Assembly: GCF_934277605.1 (NCBI RefSeq)
Contig: NZ_CAKQVD010000003.1
Location: 5,284-69,283, forward strand
DNA length: 64,000 nucleotides
Reading direction: 5' to 3'
Source of the DNA: an uncultured Anaerotignum sp.
GTDB lineage: Bacteria > Bacillota > Clostridia > Lachnospirales > Anaerotignaceae
Part shown: positions 17,706 to 25,989 of the stretch, in pieces
Position numbering within the stretch: position 1 is the stretch's first letter
Layout: every line of letters starts with the position of its first letter
Made by a program: the position numbers and the translations under genes
Notes under the pieces: model-generated
Database searches by the model: none
What the model was told of the DNA's origin: nothing
Seen by the model: the letters and a program-made list of their open reading frames with translations, nothing else

Positions 17706-19094
17706 TTATTCCAATCCCTCCAACGCTTTTCGTGCGTTGCTGATTTGGTTGGATTCCGGATAATCCTTTATGATTTTGTTATAATATTTCTTTGCGTTTG
17801 CCGTGTCCTCTTCTTTTTCTGCGATCTGTCCCAGATAATAATAGATATCATCGACAAAGTTTTCGTTTGTGGTGTATTTCAAGGCAGTTTCCAAATCGGT
17901 TTTGGCTTCGGTGGTGCTATTGCTTAAAAATGCACTTTTTCCCTTCGTGTAGTAGGAATCTGCCGCCTTGGGATAAATCTCCGTTTTCACAGAATCATAT
18001 TTTGCCAAATCCTCATCACTAAAACCGACGGTATCAATAGATTCAAAGGTTGTGATGCTTGTTTCATAGTCCCCGTCTGTCATTTGTGCGAGTGCCGTTT
18101 CCAAAAGCTCAAGGTTTGCCTGCTTGTTTTCCTCACTGCGCAACTGCTTGTTTTCCTTTTGCAGCTTTTCCAGCTCAGTTCGCATATTCAGCACCTCATC
18201 CGGTGTCATTTTGGTCTTTCCGGAATAATTATCAACGGCGGTTTGCAGCTCCTTGATTTTTGCATCCTTATTCTCGTTGACGGCAGGCACAACCAGAACC
18301 AAAATAACCAAGGCTGAAATGGCAAGCCCGATGAAGAACGCAATCATATTGTGCTTTTCAAATACGCTGTTGGTGTAATCCTTCCGCTTATAGCCGGGAA
18401 GGGGAGGGGTGCTGTCCGTCTTTTTGATGCTGACTGCGGCGGAGGATTTGCCTTTCTCCGATTTTTTTGCAGAGGAGAGGGCAGGGCTGCTGCCGATGAG
18501 CTGTGCATAATGCAGGGCCAAGGGGTTGCGGATATCCCGCTGCAGCACAACTTCGTTGAAGTGCTGTGCCCGTTTTAGGTTTTTATCCTCAATACAGCAA
18601 AGTGTCATCAGATTATAGGCATCAATGAAGCTTGAGTTATTATCAATGGATTTTTTCAGCTGAATGATGGCCAAGTCATCACTGCCTTGCTTTAGGTAGG
18701 TAATGGCCTGATTATACATTCGCACGGCATCATTGCATTTTTCCATTTCTCTTGCGTTTTTTTGCAAATGTGCAATATAGCCTGTGGCCGCATTCCCCTC
18801 CGGCAGAATGGAGCTGCTGATAATCCAGTGCTTGAGAGCATCGCCAATGCGTCCCATTTCGCAATAGATTAAGCCGAGAAGATTTCTTGCCTGTATGTTG
18901 TTTTTATCAAAAAGAAGGCTTTGCTCCAAGTGTGCTGCCGCACCGGAAAGGTCTTTTTCGCCGGCTAAGGTGAGCGCCTCGTTATAAAGGCGAATGGATG
19001 CATTGCGTGCCTTTCGGAACACATATACATCTACACCGCAATAGGGACAGCGACAGCCCTCAGAAAATTCAAAATTGCAGTTCGGGCATCTCAT
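17706..19094 (-). CDS. Zinc-ribbon, TPR-containing membrane protein
   Basis: This 462-residue protein starts with a small zinc ribbon (MRCPNCNFEFSEGCRCPYCG, four cysteines), followed by tetratricopeptide repeats (about 30-200) that usually bind other proteins. A linker leads to one transmembrane helix (about 250-272, IAFFIGLAISALVILVLVV). After it come a coiled coil (about 280-325, ELEKLQKENKQLR) and a second set of TPRs ending in YYNKIIKDYPESNQ, like the C-terminal part of YbgF/CpoB. The protein therefore seems to have a TPR scaffold on each side of the membrane. It is the last gene of folC - 50-aa protein - TPR gene, starting 17 bp after the small gene. The role is unknown; a scaffold at the envelope is a reasonable guess. 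Confidence 0.78.
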   Translation of the reverse strand: MRCPNCNFEFSEGCRCPYCGVDVYVFRKARNASIRLYNEALTLAGEKDLSGAAAHLEQSLLFDKNNIQARNLLGLIYCEMGRIGDALKHWIISSSILPEGNAATGYIAHLQKNAREMEKCNDAVRMYNQAITYLKQGSDDLAIIQLKKSIDNNSSFIDAYNLMTLCCIEDKNLKRAQHFNEVVLQRDIRNPLALHYAQLIGSSPALSSAKKSEKGKSSAAVSIKKTDSTPPLPGYKRKDYTNSVFEKHNMIAFFIGLAISALVILVLVVPAVNENKDAKIKELQTAVDNYSGKTKMTPDEVLNMRTELEKLQKENKQLRSEENKQANLELLETALAQMTDGDYETSITTFESIDTVGFSDEDLAKYDSVKTEIYPKAADSYYTKGKSAFLSNSTTEAKTDLETALKYTTNENFVDDIYYYLGQIAEKEEDTANAKKYYNKIIKDYPESNQISNARKALEGLE

Positions 19095-19111
19095 GTCATT
19101 CTCTCCTTTTC

Positions 19112-19264
19112 TTACTCCTGATGGGTGGGCTGCTTTTTCTCCTTCGCAATATGCTGTAGGATATCCAGAAGGTCCTGCATCTCAGATGTGTGCAGGGAGG
19201 ATTCGATGTGGTCGATTTCCATAATAGGCTGATATCTGCTTAATTCTTCTTTAAAATTAAACAC
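19112..19264 (-). CDS. Conserved-looking small protein, 50 aa, between folC and the TPR gene
   Basis: A GTG at 19264, eight bases after GGAGG on the minus strand, opens a 50-codon frame ending at TAA (19114-19112). The product starts MFNFKEELSRYQPIMEID and ends KEKKQPTHQE. It is soluble, helical and charged, with no cysteine and no membrane segment. The spacing to folC (36 bp) and to the TPR gene (17 bp), with good ribosome sites, argues for a translated middle gene of the operon. I do not recognise its function with confidence. An in-frame alternative start does not exist nearby; an out-of-frame ATG at 19273 stops after four codons. Confidence 0.72.
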   Translation of the reverse strand: MFNFKEELSRYQPIMEIDHIESSLHTSEMQDLLDILQHIAKEKKQPTHQE

Positions 19265-19300
19265 GGGACATTCCTCCGTTTCAAATTACTTTCCGTGTGA

Positions 19301-20596
19301 TTATGCTTTTTGGGTAATGTGTGTACGCATGGCACCAATCATATATAAGGAGCCACAGCAGAGAATGATTCCGTCTGTTGCGGTCAAGCTATACGCCTTT
19401 TCATAGGCGGCCTCGATTTCCTTTTCCGTATAGACAGTGCCGTTAAAATCAGAAATGGAACGGGCAAAAGAAAAAACATCCAGCTTTCGCTCGCTGTGCG
19501 GCTCTGTCAGGATGACAGTTTCCGCAAAGGGAAGGATTTCCTCCGCCATTTTCTGATATTCCTTGTCTCCCAATACACCGAGAATGAGAGTAACCTTTTT
19601 CTCTCTGAAATAAAGGGAGAGTGATTTTGCAAGCTGCCGAATCCCGTCGGCATTGTGGGCACCGTCCAAAATAACGAGGGGCGCCTTGCCGCAAAGCTCC
19701 ATTCTGCCTGCCCAACGGGCATTTTTCAAACCCTCACGCAAGGCTTTTTCGGAAATATGCAGGCCGCATTTTTGCAATACAATGCAAGCCTCCAAAACAG
19801 CCAGACAGTTTTCGATTTGATAGGAGCCAAGCAGGGATAATTCCAGATTGTGCAAGGATATGTTTTTATTTTTGACAGAAAAAACAGTCCCTTCCAATGT
19901 TTGCGAAGCGACGATGATTTCTGCATCATTCAAGCAATAGAATGGAGCATCCATCCGGTCTGCTACATCCTTAATGATATTATATACTATTTCCTCTTGG
20001 GAATACAACACCACAGGACAATTTTTCTTAATGATACCGGCCTTTTCCATAGCGATTTTTTCGATGGTATCTCCGAGAAAATCCGTATGGTCAATGCTGA
20101 TGGACATAATGAGAGAAAGTAGTGGCGCAGGCAAAACATTTGTGGCATCAAACCTGCCGCCAAGCCCAACCTCCAAAATCAAAACATCCACCTGCTCTTC
20201 ATAAAAATAATGAAAGGCAGCACCGGTGGTAATCTCAAAAAGGGTAGGCACAGGCTTGCCCTCTCTTTCCAGTTCCTCGCAAAGCCTGCGAATCAAGGAG
20301 ATTTCCTTCGCAAAGGCGGCATCGGAAATTTCCTCTCCGTTGATTTGGTAGCGCTCGTTGTAGCTTTCAAGGTGCGGGGAGGTGTAGGTGCCGACATGAT
20401 AGCCTGCTTCCTTTAAAACAGAAGAAAGCATGGCAACGGCAGAACCCTTCCCGTTTGTTCCTGCAACATGGATGACAGAAAGCTTTTTTTCCGGATTTCC
20501 GAGCTTATCACAAAGCAATTGTATGCGTTCCAGCCCCGGCACAGAACCAAAGCCGACCTCTTGTTCTAAATAATGGATACACTCCTGATAATTCAC
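19301..20596 (-). CDS. folC: Folylpolyglutamate synthase/dihydrofolate synthase
   Basis: FolC adds glutamate to dihydropteroate and to reduced folates using ATP, which keeps folates in the cell. The Mur-ligase-type P-loop HVAGTNGKGS is near residue 45, followed by TYTSPHLESYNERYQING, and the aspartate/histidine region LILEVGLGGRFDATNVL and SIDHTDFLG. The C-terminal ligase domain contains LDGAHNADGI. I use the GTG at 20596 because GGGAGGTGG is 4-8 bases upstream and it gives the usual 431 residues; longer in-frame starts would add unlikely hydrophobic sequence. It heads a minus-strand operon with the 50-aa and TPR genes. Confidence 0.92.
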   Translation of the reverse strand: MNYQECIHYLEQEVGFGSVPGLERIQLLCDKLGNPEKKLSVIHVAGTNGKGSAVAMLSSVLKEAGYHVGTYTSPHLESYNERYQINGEEISDAAFAKEISLIRRLCEELEREGKPVPTLFEITTGAAFHYFYEEQVDVLILEVGLGGRFDATNVLPAPLLSLIMSISIDHTDFLGDTIEKIAMEKAGIIKKNCPVVLYSQEEIVYNIIKDVADRMDAPFYCLNDAEIIVASQTLEGTVFSVKNKNISLHNLELSLLGSYQIENCLAVLEACIVLQKCGLHISEKALREGLKNARWAGRMELCGKAPLVILDGAHNADGIRQLAKSLSLYFREKKVTLILGVLGDKEYQKMAEEILPFAETVILTEPHSERKLDVFSFARSISDFNGTVYTEKEIEAAYEKAYSLTATDGIILCCGSLYMIGAMRTHITQKA

Positions 20597-20627
20597 AGGC
20601 CCACCTCCCGAAATTTGTCTATTCTTC

Positions 20628-20655
20628 ATTATAGCAAAGCCGCTGAATTGTGCAA
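20628..20655 (-). promoter_or_regulatory. Promoter of the folC operon
   Basis: On the minus strand TTGCAC (20655-20650) and TATAAT (20633-20628) are 16 bp apart. It diverges from the mltG promoter about 60 bp away. Confidence 0.7.
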
Positions 20656-20711
20656 GAACCTTAATAAAATTGAAAAGAAAAAATCTGTTCCTCCTGTCGA
20701 AAAAGAAAAGG

Positions 20712-20740
20712 TTGTGTGCCATGAAAGAAAACGGTATAAT
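20712..20740 (+). promoter_or_regulatory. Promoter of the mltG-trmR-trhP operon
   Basis: TTGTGT (20712-20717) and TATAAT (20735-20740) with a 17-bp spacer, 32 bp before the mltG start. Confidence 0.75.
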
Positions 20741-20772
20741 GATATGATGGAATAAAGAAAGGAGCATCATAT

Positions 20773-22224
20773 ATGGATGATAGATTAGATAAAGAGGGCG
20801 CAGATACACAATATCCGCACAGAGAAAGCCATATCACAGAGGGGCATACCAGATATCCCGTCAGAGAGGAACGCCGTCCGCTGCGTTTTTCTTCGGAGCA
20901 TCGCAGTGCGGTTGAACGAAGGGATGAAACAGAAAACGACATGACTGCCTATGAACAGCGGACAGCCGCAAGAAGAAGCGAATATTTGCATAGCACCTAT
21001 GAGCAGGAGCAGCACCGCCAAGACGAGCGGGAGAGGAAGGAGGCATACAAAAGAGAGATGCCCAAAAGAGAGATACCCAAAAGAGAGCCATCTCCGAGAG
21101 AAGAATATGCCTATGCGGACAAGCCTGCAAGAGCGCAGAAGGCAAGAGGAAATGCACAGGGAAAGAAAAAGCACCGCAAAAAACGTCATCTCACCCGTTT
21201 TTCCAAGGGGCTGATTCTTGCTGTGATTGCGTTAATCATTGGGATTGGCTCCTTTGCTTTTATGAGCCACATGATGAATCCGCCAGAGGAAGAGGTACAG
21301 CTGAGCGGGAAAACCGTATCGGTTACCATTCCGGAGGGGGCAAGCACAGATGCGATTGCACAGATTTTGAAGGAAAACAAGCTGATTCACAGTGTATTCG
21401 GCTTTAAGCTGACCAGTAAGCTGGAGGGCTTTGACGGTACCTATAAGCAGGGCACCTATGATATTGATACCGGCTTAACCAAGCGTCAGATTATGGAGCT
21501 TTTGCAGAGCGGTAAAATTGCAGTGAATTTGAAAATAACGATTCCCGAGGGCTATACTGTAAAGCAGATTGCGGCAAAGGTTGCGGAAACGGAGCTTTGT
21601 ACGGCGGATGAATTTATTGAGGAATGTAACAAAGGAAGCTTTTCCTATGATTTCTTGAAGGATTTGCCCGATAGAGAATATAAGCTGGAGGGCTATCTCT
21701 TTCCCGACACCTATTTCCTGCAGGAAGGCATGACTGCACATGATATCATTGATGCCATGCTGGCAAGATTTGATAAAATGTATACAAAGGAATATCAGCA
21801 GGCTGTTACGGACAGTGGATACACATTGGATGAAATCGTAACCATTGCCTCTATGATTGAAAAGGAAATTAAGGTGGAATCGGAGCGTCCCACTGCGGCA
21901 GGCGTAATTTATAACCGTTTGAAAGACAATATGTCCTTGGGCATTGATGCAACTGTGCTTTATGCCGTGGGGAAAACAGGCGGAGAGCTTACAAGTGCGG
22001 ATTTGGAGACAGATTCCCCTTATAATACCCGTAAAAACAAGGGCTTGCCCTTAGGCCCGATTGCAAACCCCGGCGAGTCTTCCTTTAAAGCGGCGCTGTA
22101 TCCGGAGGATAACAGCTATCTCTATTATGTGGTTGAGGCAGTGGGCAAGGATAACCATGTATATTGCGAAACCTATGATGAATTTTTGGCGGCAAAAAGA
22201 GCATATAACGCCAGTGTCCAGTAA
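20773..22224 (+). CDS. mltG: Endolytic murein transglycosylase MltG
   Basis: MltG cuts nascent glycan strands near the membrane and so sets their length. The 483-residue protein has a long, highly charged cytosolic N-terminus (about 1-135), one transmembrane helix (about 146-168), a LysM-like segment (VSVTIPEGASTDAIAQILKE) and the YceG catalytic domain with IASMIEKEI, where E363 is the catalytic glutamate, and DSPYNTRKNKGLPLGPI. The cytosolic tail contains a short repeat, PKREM/PKREI/PKREP, from a 15-bp DNA repeat at about 21049-21090. The order mltG-trmR-trhP matches B. subtilis yrrL-yrrM-yrrN/O. trmR follows 18 bp later. Confidence 0.93.
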   Translation: MDDRLDKEGADTQYPHRESHITEGHTRYPVREERRPLRFSSEHRSAVERRDETENDMTAYEQRTAARRSEYLHSTYEQEQHRQDERERKEAYKREMPKREIPKREPSPREEYAYADKPARAQKARGNAQGKKKHRKKRHLTRFSKGLILAVIALIIGIGSFAFMSHMMNPPEEEVQLSGKTVSVTIPEGASTDAIAQILKENKLIHSVFGFKLTSKLEGFDGTYKQGTYDIDTGLTKRQIMELLQSGKIAVNLKITIPEGYTVKQIAAKVAETELCTADEFIEECNKGSFSYDFLKDLPDREYKLEGYLFPDTYFLQEGMTAHDIIDAMLARFDKMYTKEYQQAVTDSGYTLDEIVTIASMIEKEIKVESERPTAAGVIYNRLKDNMSLGIDATVLYAVGKTGGELTSADLETDSPYNTRKNKGLPLGPIANPGESSFKAALYPEDNSYLYYVVEAVGKDNHVYCETYDEFLAAKRAYNASVQ

Positions 22225-22242
22225 GAATTAGGAGAGAAGAAA

Positions 22243-22941
22243 ATGAATTATGTAACCGATGATACGATGAACGCCTATCTGCGCAGCGTACAGCCGTTGT
22301 ATGATGGCGTTTTGGGCGAGATTCAGAAAGAGGCAATTGCGGCAGAGGTGCCGATTGTACCGCCTGAGGTGGCACGCCTGTTGAGTGTCCTCTTGACGAT
22401 GCAGAAACCGAAAAATATTTTGGAAATCGGCACAGCAGTTGCCTTTTCCGCAGGGCTGATGTGCCGTTATCTGCCCGAGGACGGCACAGTCACAACCATT
22501 GACCGCTATGAAGTGATGCTCAAGGATGCCCGTGTGAATATCGAACGAATGGGCTTGCAGGATAAAATCAAAATCTTGGAGGGGGATGCGGCAGATATTC
22601 TGCCAACATTGGAAGGCCCTTATGATGTTATTTTTATGGATGCGGCAAAGGGACAGTATCAGGCCTTTTTACCGCATTGCCTGCGTCTTTTGTCCGTCGG
22701 GGGATTGCTGATTGTAGATGATGTGCTGCAGGGCGGTACGATTGCGCAAACCCGTTTCAGTGTGCCGCGCAGACAGCGTACCATTCATAAGCGCTTGCGT
22801 AATTTCCTTTGGGAGATTACCCACCATGACGCCCTGGAAACCTCTATCATTCCCATTGGGGATGGAGTGGCACTGTGCTACAAAAAGAAGGAAATCAGCC
22901 TTGAAGCAAAAACAGAAGGAGAAACCGATGATGCAGAATAA
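22243..22941 (+). CDS. trmR: tRNA 5-hydroxyuridine methyltransferase (YrrM/TrmR-like O-methyltransferase)
   Basis: This 232-residue SAM-dependent O-methyltransferase has motif I LEIGTAVAFSAGL, motif II VTTIDRYEVM, GDAADILP and VIFMDAAKGQY, the class of catechol-O-methyltransferase-like fold. In B. subtilis the homologue YrrM (TrmR) methylates 5-hydroxyuridine at wobble position 34 of several tRNAs to 5-methoxyuridine. The adjacent U32-family gene, whose homologues TrhP1/TrhP2 make 5-hydroxyuridine, supports that reading. It sits between mltG and the U32 gene and overlaps the latter by 14 bases, indicating translational coupling. Function is by family and synteny. Confidence 0.87.
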   Translation: MNYVTDDTMNAYLRSVQPLYDGVLGEIQKEAIAAEVPIVPPEVARLLSVLLTMQKPKNILEIGTAVAFSAGLMCRYLPEDGTVTTIDRYEVMLKDARVNIERMGLQDKIKILEGDAADILPTLEGPYDVIFMDAAKGQYQAFLPHCLRLLSVGGLLIVDDVLQGGTIAQTRFSVPRRQRTIHKRLRNFLWEITHHDALETSIIPIGDGVALCYKKKEISLEAKTEGETDDAE

Positions 22942-24181
22942 AAAGAAAATGGAATTGCTGGCCCCTGCCGGCGATTTGGAAAAATTGAAAATTGCCGTAT
23001 TATACGGCGCAGATGCCGTTTATATCGGCGGAGAGGCGTATGGCCTGCGTGCCAAGGCAAAGAATTTTGATATGGATACCATGGCGGAGGGTGTAAAATT
23101 CGCTCATGCGCATGGTGTAAAGGTTTATGTGACAGCCAACATTTTTGCACATAACCCCGATTTTGAGGGGATGGCGGAATATTTCCAAGCAGTTGAGAAA
23201 ATCGGCGTGGATGCACTGATTATTTCTGATTTGGGTGTATTTTCCGTTGCAAAGGAAGCAGTTCCGAATATGGAAATTCACGTTTCCACGCAGGCAAATA
23301 ATACGAACTACAAATCCGCACAAATGTGGCATCGGTTGGGCGCACAGCGTGTTGTGGTCGCAAGAGAGCTTTCCATGAAGGAAATCCGTGAAATTCGGGA
23401 CAGTATTCCCGCAGATATGGAAATTGAAGCCTTCGTGCATGGCGCCATGTGCATTTCCTATTCCGGCAGATGCCTCTTGAGCAATTATCTTGCGGGCAGA
23501 GATGCCAATAAGGGTGCCTGCGCACATCCCTGCCGCTGGAAATATCATTTGGTGGAGGAGACCAGACCGGGCGAATATATGCCGATTGAGGAAAACGAAA
23601 GAGGAACCTATATTTATAATTCCAAAGACCTTTGTATGATTGAGCATATCCCCGATGTTGAGAGGGCAGGCATTTATAGCTTGAAAATTGAGGGACGCAT
23701 GAAAACACCGTTTTATGTCGGCACGGTTGTGAAGGCATACAGACAGGCGATTGATGATTATTTTACAGATCCTAAGCTTTATGAGGAGCGCCTGCCGTAT
23801 TATTTGGCAGAGGTTTCCAAGGCAAGCCACAGAGATTACACCACAGCCTTTTATTATGGCAAGCCGGACGGCAATCAGCAGGTGTATACCAATAATTCCT
23901 ATATCCGTGAATATGATTTTATCGGCATGGTGCAGGAGGATTGGGATGAGGAAACAGGCTTTGCATTGGTTGAGCAGAGAAACAAATTTTCTGTCGGAGA
24001 GGAAATTGAGGTTATGCCTGCGAAGGACGATTCCTATGCCATGAAGGTAACGGAAATCCGCAACCAAAACGGCGAAGCCGTTGTATCCGCACCACACCCG
24101 CAGGAGCTGCTGCAGGTGAAATTTGAGAAGCCTGTGAAGAAATTTGATATGCTGCGCAAGGTTCCTTCGGATGCAAAATAA
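22928..24181 (+). CDS. trhP: U32-family tRNA hydroxylation protein (TrhP-like)
   Basis: The 417-residue protein opens MMQNKKKMELLAPAGDLEKL and has the U32 core GADAVYIGG and EAFVHGAMCISYSGRCLLSNYL. Four closely spaced cysteines (around residues 168-200, in MCISYSGRC and GACAHPC) probably bind an iron-sulfur cluster or metal. Once called peptidase U32, this family in B. subtilis (YrrN/YrrO, renamed TrhP1/TrhP2) is needed for prephenate-dependent 5-hydroxyuridine formation at tRNA position 34. Only one copy is here, where B. subtilis has two. AAGGAG is 6 bases before the ATG at 22928. A 16-bp sequence covering its last codons is repeated 20 bp downstream. Confidence 0.86.
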   Translation: MMQNKKKMELLAPAGDLEKLKIAVLYGADAVYIGGEAYGLRAKAKNFDMDTMAEGVKFAHAHGVKVYVTANIFAHNPDFEGMAEYFQAVEKIGVDALIISDLGVFSVAKEAVPNMEIHVSTQANNTNYKSAQMWHRLGAQRVVVARELSMKEIREIRDSIPADMEIEAFVHGAMCISYSGRCLLSNYLAGRDANKGACAHPCRWKYHLVEETRPGEYMPIEENERGTYIYNSKDLCMIEHIPDVERAGIYSLKIEGRMKTPFYVGTVVKAYRQAIDDYFTDPKLYEERLPYYLAEVSKASHRDYTTAFYYGKPDGNQQVYTNNSYIREYDFIGMVQEDWDEETGFALVEQRNKFSVGEEIEVMPAKDDSYAMKVTEIRNQNGEAVVSAPHPQELLQVKFEKPVKKFDMLRKVPSDAK

Positions 24182-24201
24182 TTTGTTCGGATGCAAAATA
24201 A
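24166..24201 (+). repeat. 16-bp tandem direct repeat at the trhP 3' end
   Basis: TTCGGATGCAAAATAA occurs at 24166-24181 and again at 24186-24201. The first copy encodes the last residues and stop codon of trhP; the second repeats them outside the gene. Confidence 0.9.
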
Positions 24202-24268
24202 CTCTTGATTTTTTTTCAAAAAAAAGCTACCATAATAGAGTATTCTAAAGGAAAGAACGGTAAAACTT

Positions 24269-24694
24269 ATGGAACTTACACAATGTATCAATTACTTATT
24301 AACAACTTCACAGCATACAGTTTTTCAATATTTGAGCGGTAAGCTTTCCGAATATGATTTAACCCCTTCACAATATGGGGTGTTAAGCTGTTTGTGGCAA
24401 AGGGATTTTGCAACACCAAAGCAAATTTCCGAAATTTTATGCTTGGAAACCTCGACGATTTCCGGTGTTCTGGATCGTATGCAGAAAAAAGGACTGATTG
24501 ACCGAGTAATCAATCGGGAGGACAGGAGAGAGGTTCGTGTTGTGCCGACAGAAAAGGGAAAGCAACTGCAAGAGCCGATTACGGAAATTATTGATAAGGT
24601 AAATGAAGAGGTTTTGAAGTGTTTTACAGAGGAAGAAGTAACCGCCTTAAAAAATGCACTGCGTTTGATTGCAGATGGCAGCCACTTTAAATAA
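24269..24694 (+). CDS. MarR-family transcriptional regulator
   Basis: This 141-residue protein has the winged-helix MarR domain: a helical start (MELTQCINYLLTTSQHTVFQYL), the helix-turn-helix ATPKQISEILCLETSTISGVLDRM, and the wing LIDRVINREDRREVRVVPTEKG. MarR proteins bind palindromic operators as dimers and often respond to phenolic ligands. No transporter or enzyme gene is cotranscribed, so its targets are not evident; it may act on itself or on distant genes. AAAGGAAAG precedes the ATG. It ends at its own terminator. Confidence 0.88.
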   Translation: MELTQCINYLLTTSQHTVFQYLSGKLSEYDLTPSQYGVLSCLWQRDFATPKQISEILCLETSTISGVLDRMQKKGLIDRVINREDRREVRVVPTEKGKQLQEPITEIIDKVNEEVLKCFTEEEVTALKNALRLIADGSHFK

Positions 24695-24703
24695 AAGAGA
24701 AGC

Positions 24704-24738
24704 AAAGCAGTTCTGAGAAATCGGGGCTGCTTTTTTTG
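24704..24738. terminator. Terminator after MarR gene, likely bidirectional with sigK
   Basis: AAGCAGTTC pairs with GGGCTGCTT (two G-U pairs) around a ten-base loop and runs into seven T. The opposite strand is also T-rich after the stem, so it may stop sigK transcription. Confidence 0.75.
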
Positions 24739-24773
24739 TGTGAAAAAGGATATGTAGCAGGGCAATGCCCTGT

Positions 24774-25454
24774 TTATTGCTGAAAGGCGGCACGCAGCTT
24801 TTTGAGCGCCTTTTTTTCGATCCGGGAGATGTAGGAGCGGGAAAGACCGAGCCGAGCGGCAATCTCCTGCTGCGTCAGCTCATCCTGTCCCCATAATCCG
24901 TAACGATAGATGATAACAAATTGCTCTCGCCTGCTCAGCCGCTTTTGCACCGCTTGCAGCATTTTTTTGGATTCTACGGCAAGATGAAGCTGCTCCGCAA
25001 AATCGGGAGTTTCGCTGTTGATGATATCCAGGATTACAATTTCATTTCCATCCCTGTCTGTGCCAATCGGCTCATAAAGGGAAATATCATTTTGAAATTT
25101 TTTGGAAAACCGCAGAGACATCAAAATTTCGTTTTCAATACACCGAGAGGCATACGTCGCAAGACGTATGCTTTTTTCGTTGTCATAAGAAAGAATTGCC
25201 TTAATCAGACCGACAATGCCAATGGAGATCAGCTCCTCCGGCTCTCGATGTGTGCTGGTGTATTTTTTTGCAATGTGGGCAACCAGCCGCAGATTATGCA
25301 AAATGAGTGTTTGCTTGGCGGTTTCCCTTTCGGCATCTGTTCCGTCCCGAAAGGAGAGCAGAAGCCGCTTTTCCTCCTCCTTGGAAAGAGGCTGCGGGAA
25401 GGAGCCGCCTGAAGAAAAGGCACATAACAGGGGTATCAATAAAAGAGAAAGCAC
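24774..25454 (-). CDS. sigK: Sporulation sigma factor SigK
   Basis: Sigma-K directs late mother-cell transcription during spore formation. The 226-residue protein begins with a short hydrophobic pro-sequence (MLSLLLIPLLCAFSSGG, then SFPQPLSKEEE), as in pro-sigma-K, which is normally removed by SpoIVFB. Region 2 shows NLRLVAHIAKKY and LISIGIVGLIKAI, then RLATYASRCIENEILMSLR; region 4.2 ends SRSYISRIEKKALKKL. I use the GTG at 25454, 7 bases after GGAGG; a GTG six bases upstream is too close to it. The frame is intact, with no skin-type element. It lies divergent to the spoIIA operon with 175 bp between start codons. Confidence 0.88.
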   Translation of the reverse strand: MLSLLLIPLLCAFSSGGSFPQPLSKEEEKRLLLSFRDGTDAERETAKQTLILHNLRLVAHIAKKYTSTHREPEELISIGIVGLIKAILSYDNEKSIRLATYASRCIENEILMSLRFSKKFQNDISLYEPIGTDRDGNEIVILDIINSETPDFAEQLHLAVESKKMLQAVQKRLSRREQFVIIYRYGLWGQDELTQQEIAARLGLSRSYISRIEKKALKKLRAAFQQ

Positions 25455-25629
25455 AGGCACACCTCCGAATAAAAGGGGATACTTTATACTATGGCGAAGT
25501 GCTGTTGTCTGTGCGTGTCTGAATGGAAGTTTTCCTGTCCAATTTTTAAAGCAGGGGGCGAAAGTTGCGGTCAAAAGAGAAAAAAACAAGCATGGAATCA
25601 TGTATGCTTTTGGAAAGGAGGAATTTTTT

Positions 25630-25989
25630 ATGGAATTAAAATTTAAACGGAAAAATAAAACACTGATTATATTGATAGCGGGAGAAATTGATCATCATAC
25701 GGCGAAGGAGCTACGCTGTAAAACGGAGAGTGCCTTAGAGCAGATGGGCGGAAAAAACATTGTCTTTGGCTTTGCGGAGGTTTCCTTTATGGATAGCTCA
25801 GGCATTGGCGTGATGATTGGCAGATATAAGCAAATTCAGGCACTCGGCGGAAGGATTGCCATTGCCTGTCCAAATGAAAAAATAGAGGAAATCCTTTGCC
25901 TTTCCGGCTTATCTCGTTTGTTGCCGTCCTTCCTATCCATAGAAGCGGCGGTAGCCTATACAGAGGGGAGGGAATCGGATGCGGTTTGA
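25630..25989 (+). CDS. spoIIAA: Anti-sigma-F factor antagonist SpoIIAA
   Basis: SpoIIAA is the STAS-domain protein that releases sigma-F from SpoIIAB in the forespore. The 119-residue length is typical. The phosphorylation site is in FMDSSGIGVMIGRYKQI (S57 by alignment with S58 of B. subtilis). AAAGGAGG lies eight bases before the ATG at 25630, so the longer frame upstream is not used. It overlaps spoIIAB by 11 bases and is the first gene of the tricistronic spoIIA operon. I could not find a convincing sigma-H promoter upstream. Confidence 0.93.
   Translation: MELKFKRKNKTLIILIAGEIDHHTAKELRCKTESALEQMGGKNIVFGFAEVSFMDSSGIGVMIGRYKQIQALGGRIAIACPNEKIEEILCLSGLSRLLPSFLSIEAAVAYTEGRESDAV

Noticed and set aside
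25455..25629. Sigma-H or sigma-E promoter for spoIIA or sigK
   Set aside because: Only loose matches were seen (an AGAGAAAAA-like and an ATGGAAT-like element with the wrong spacing), so I did not annotate one.
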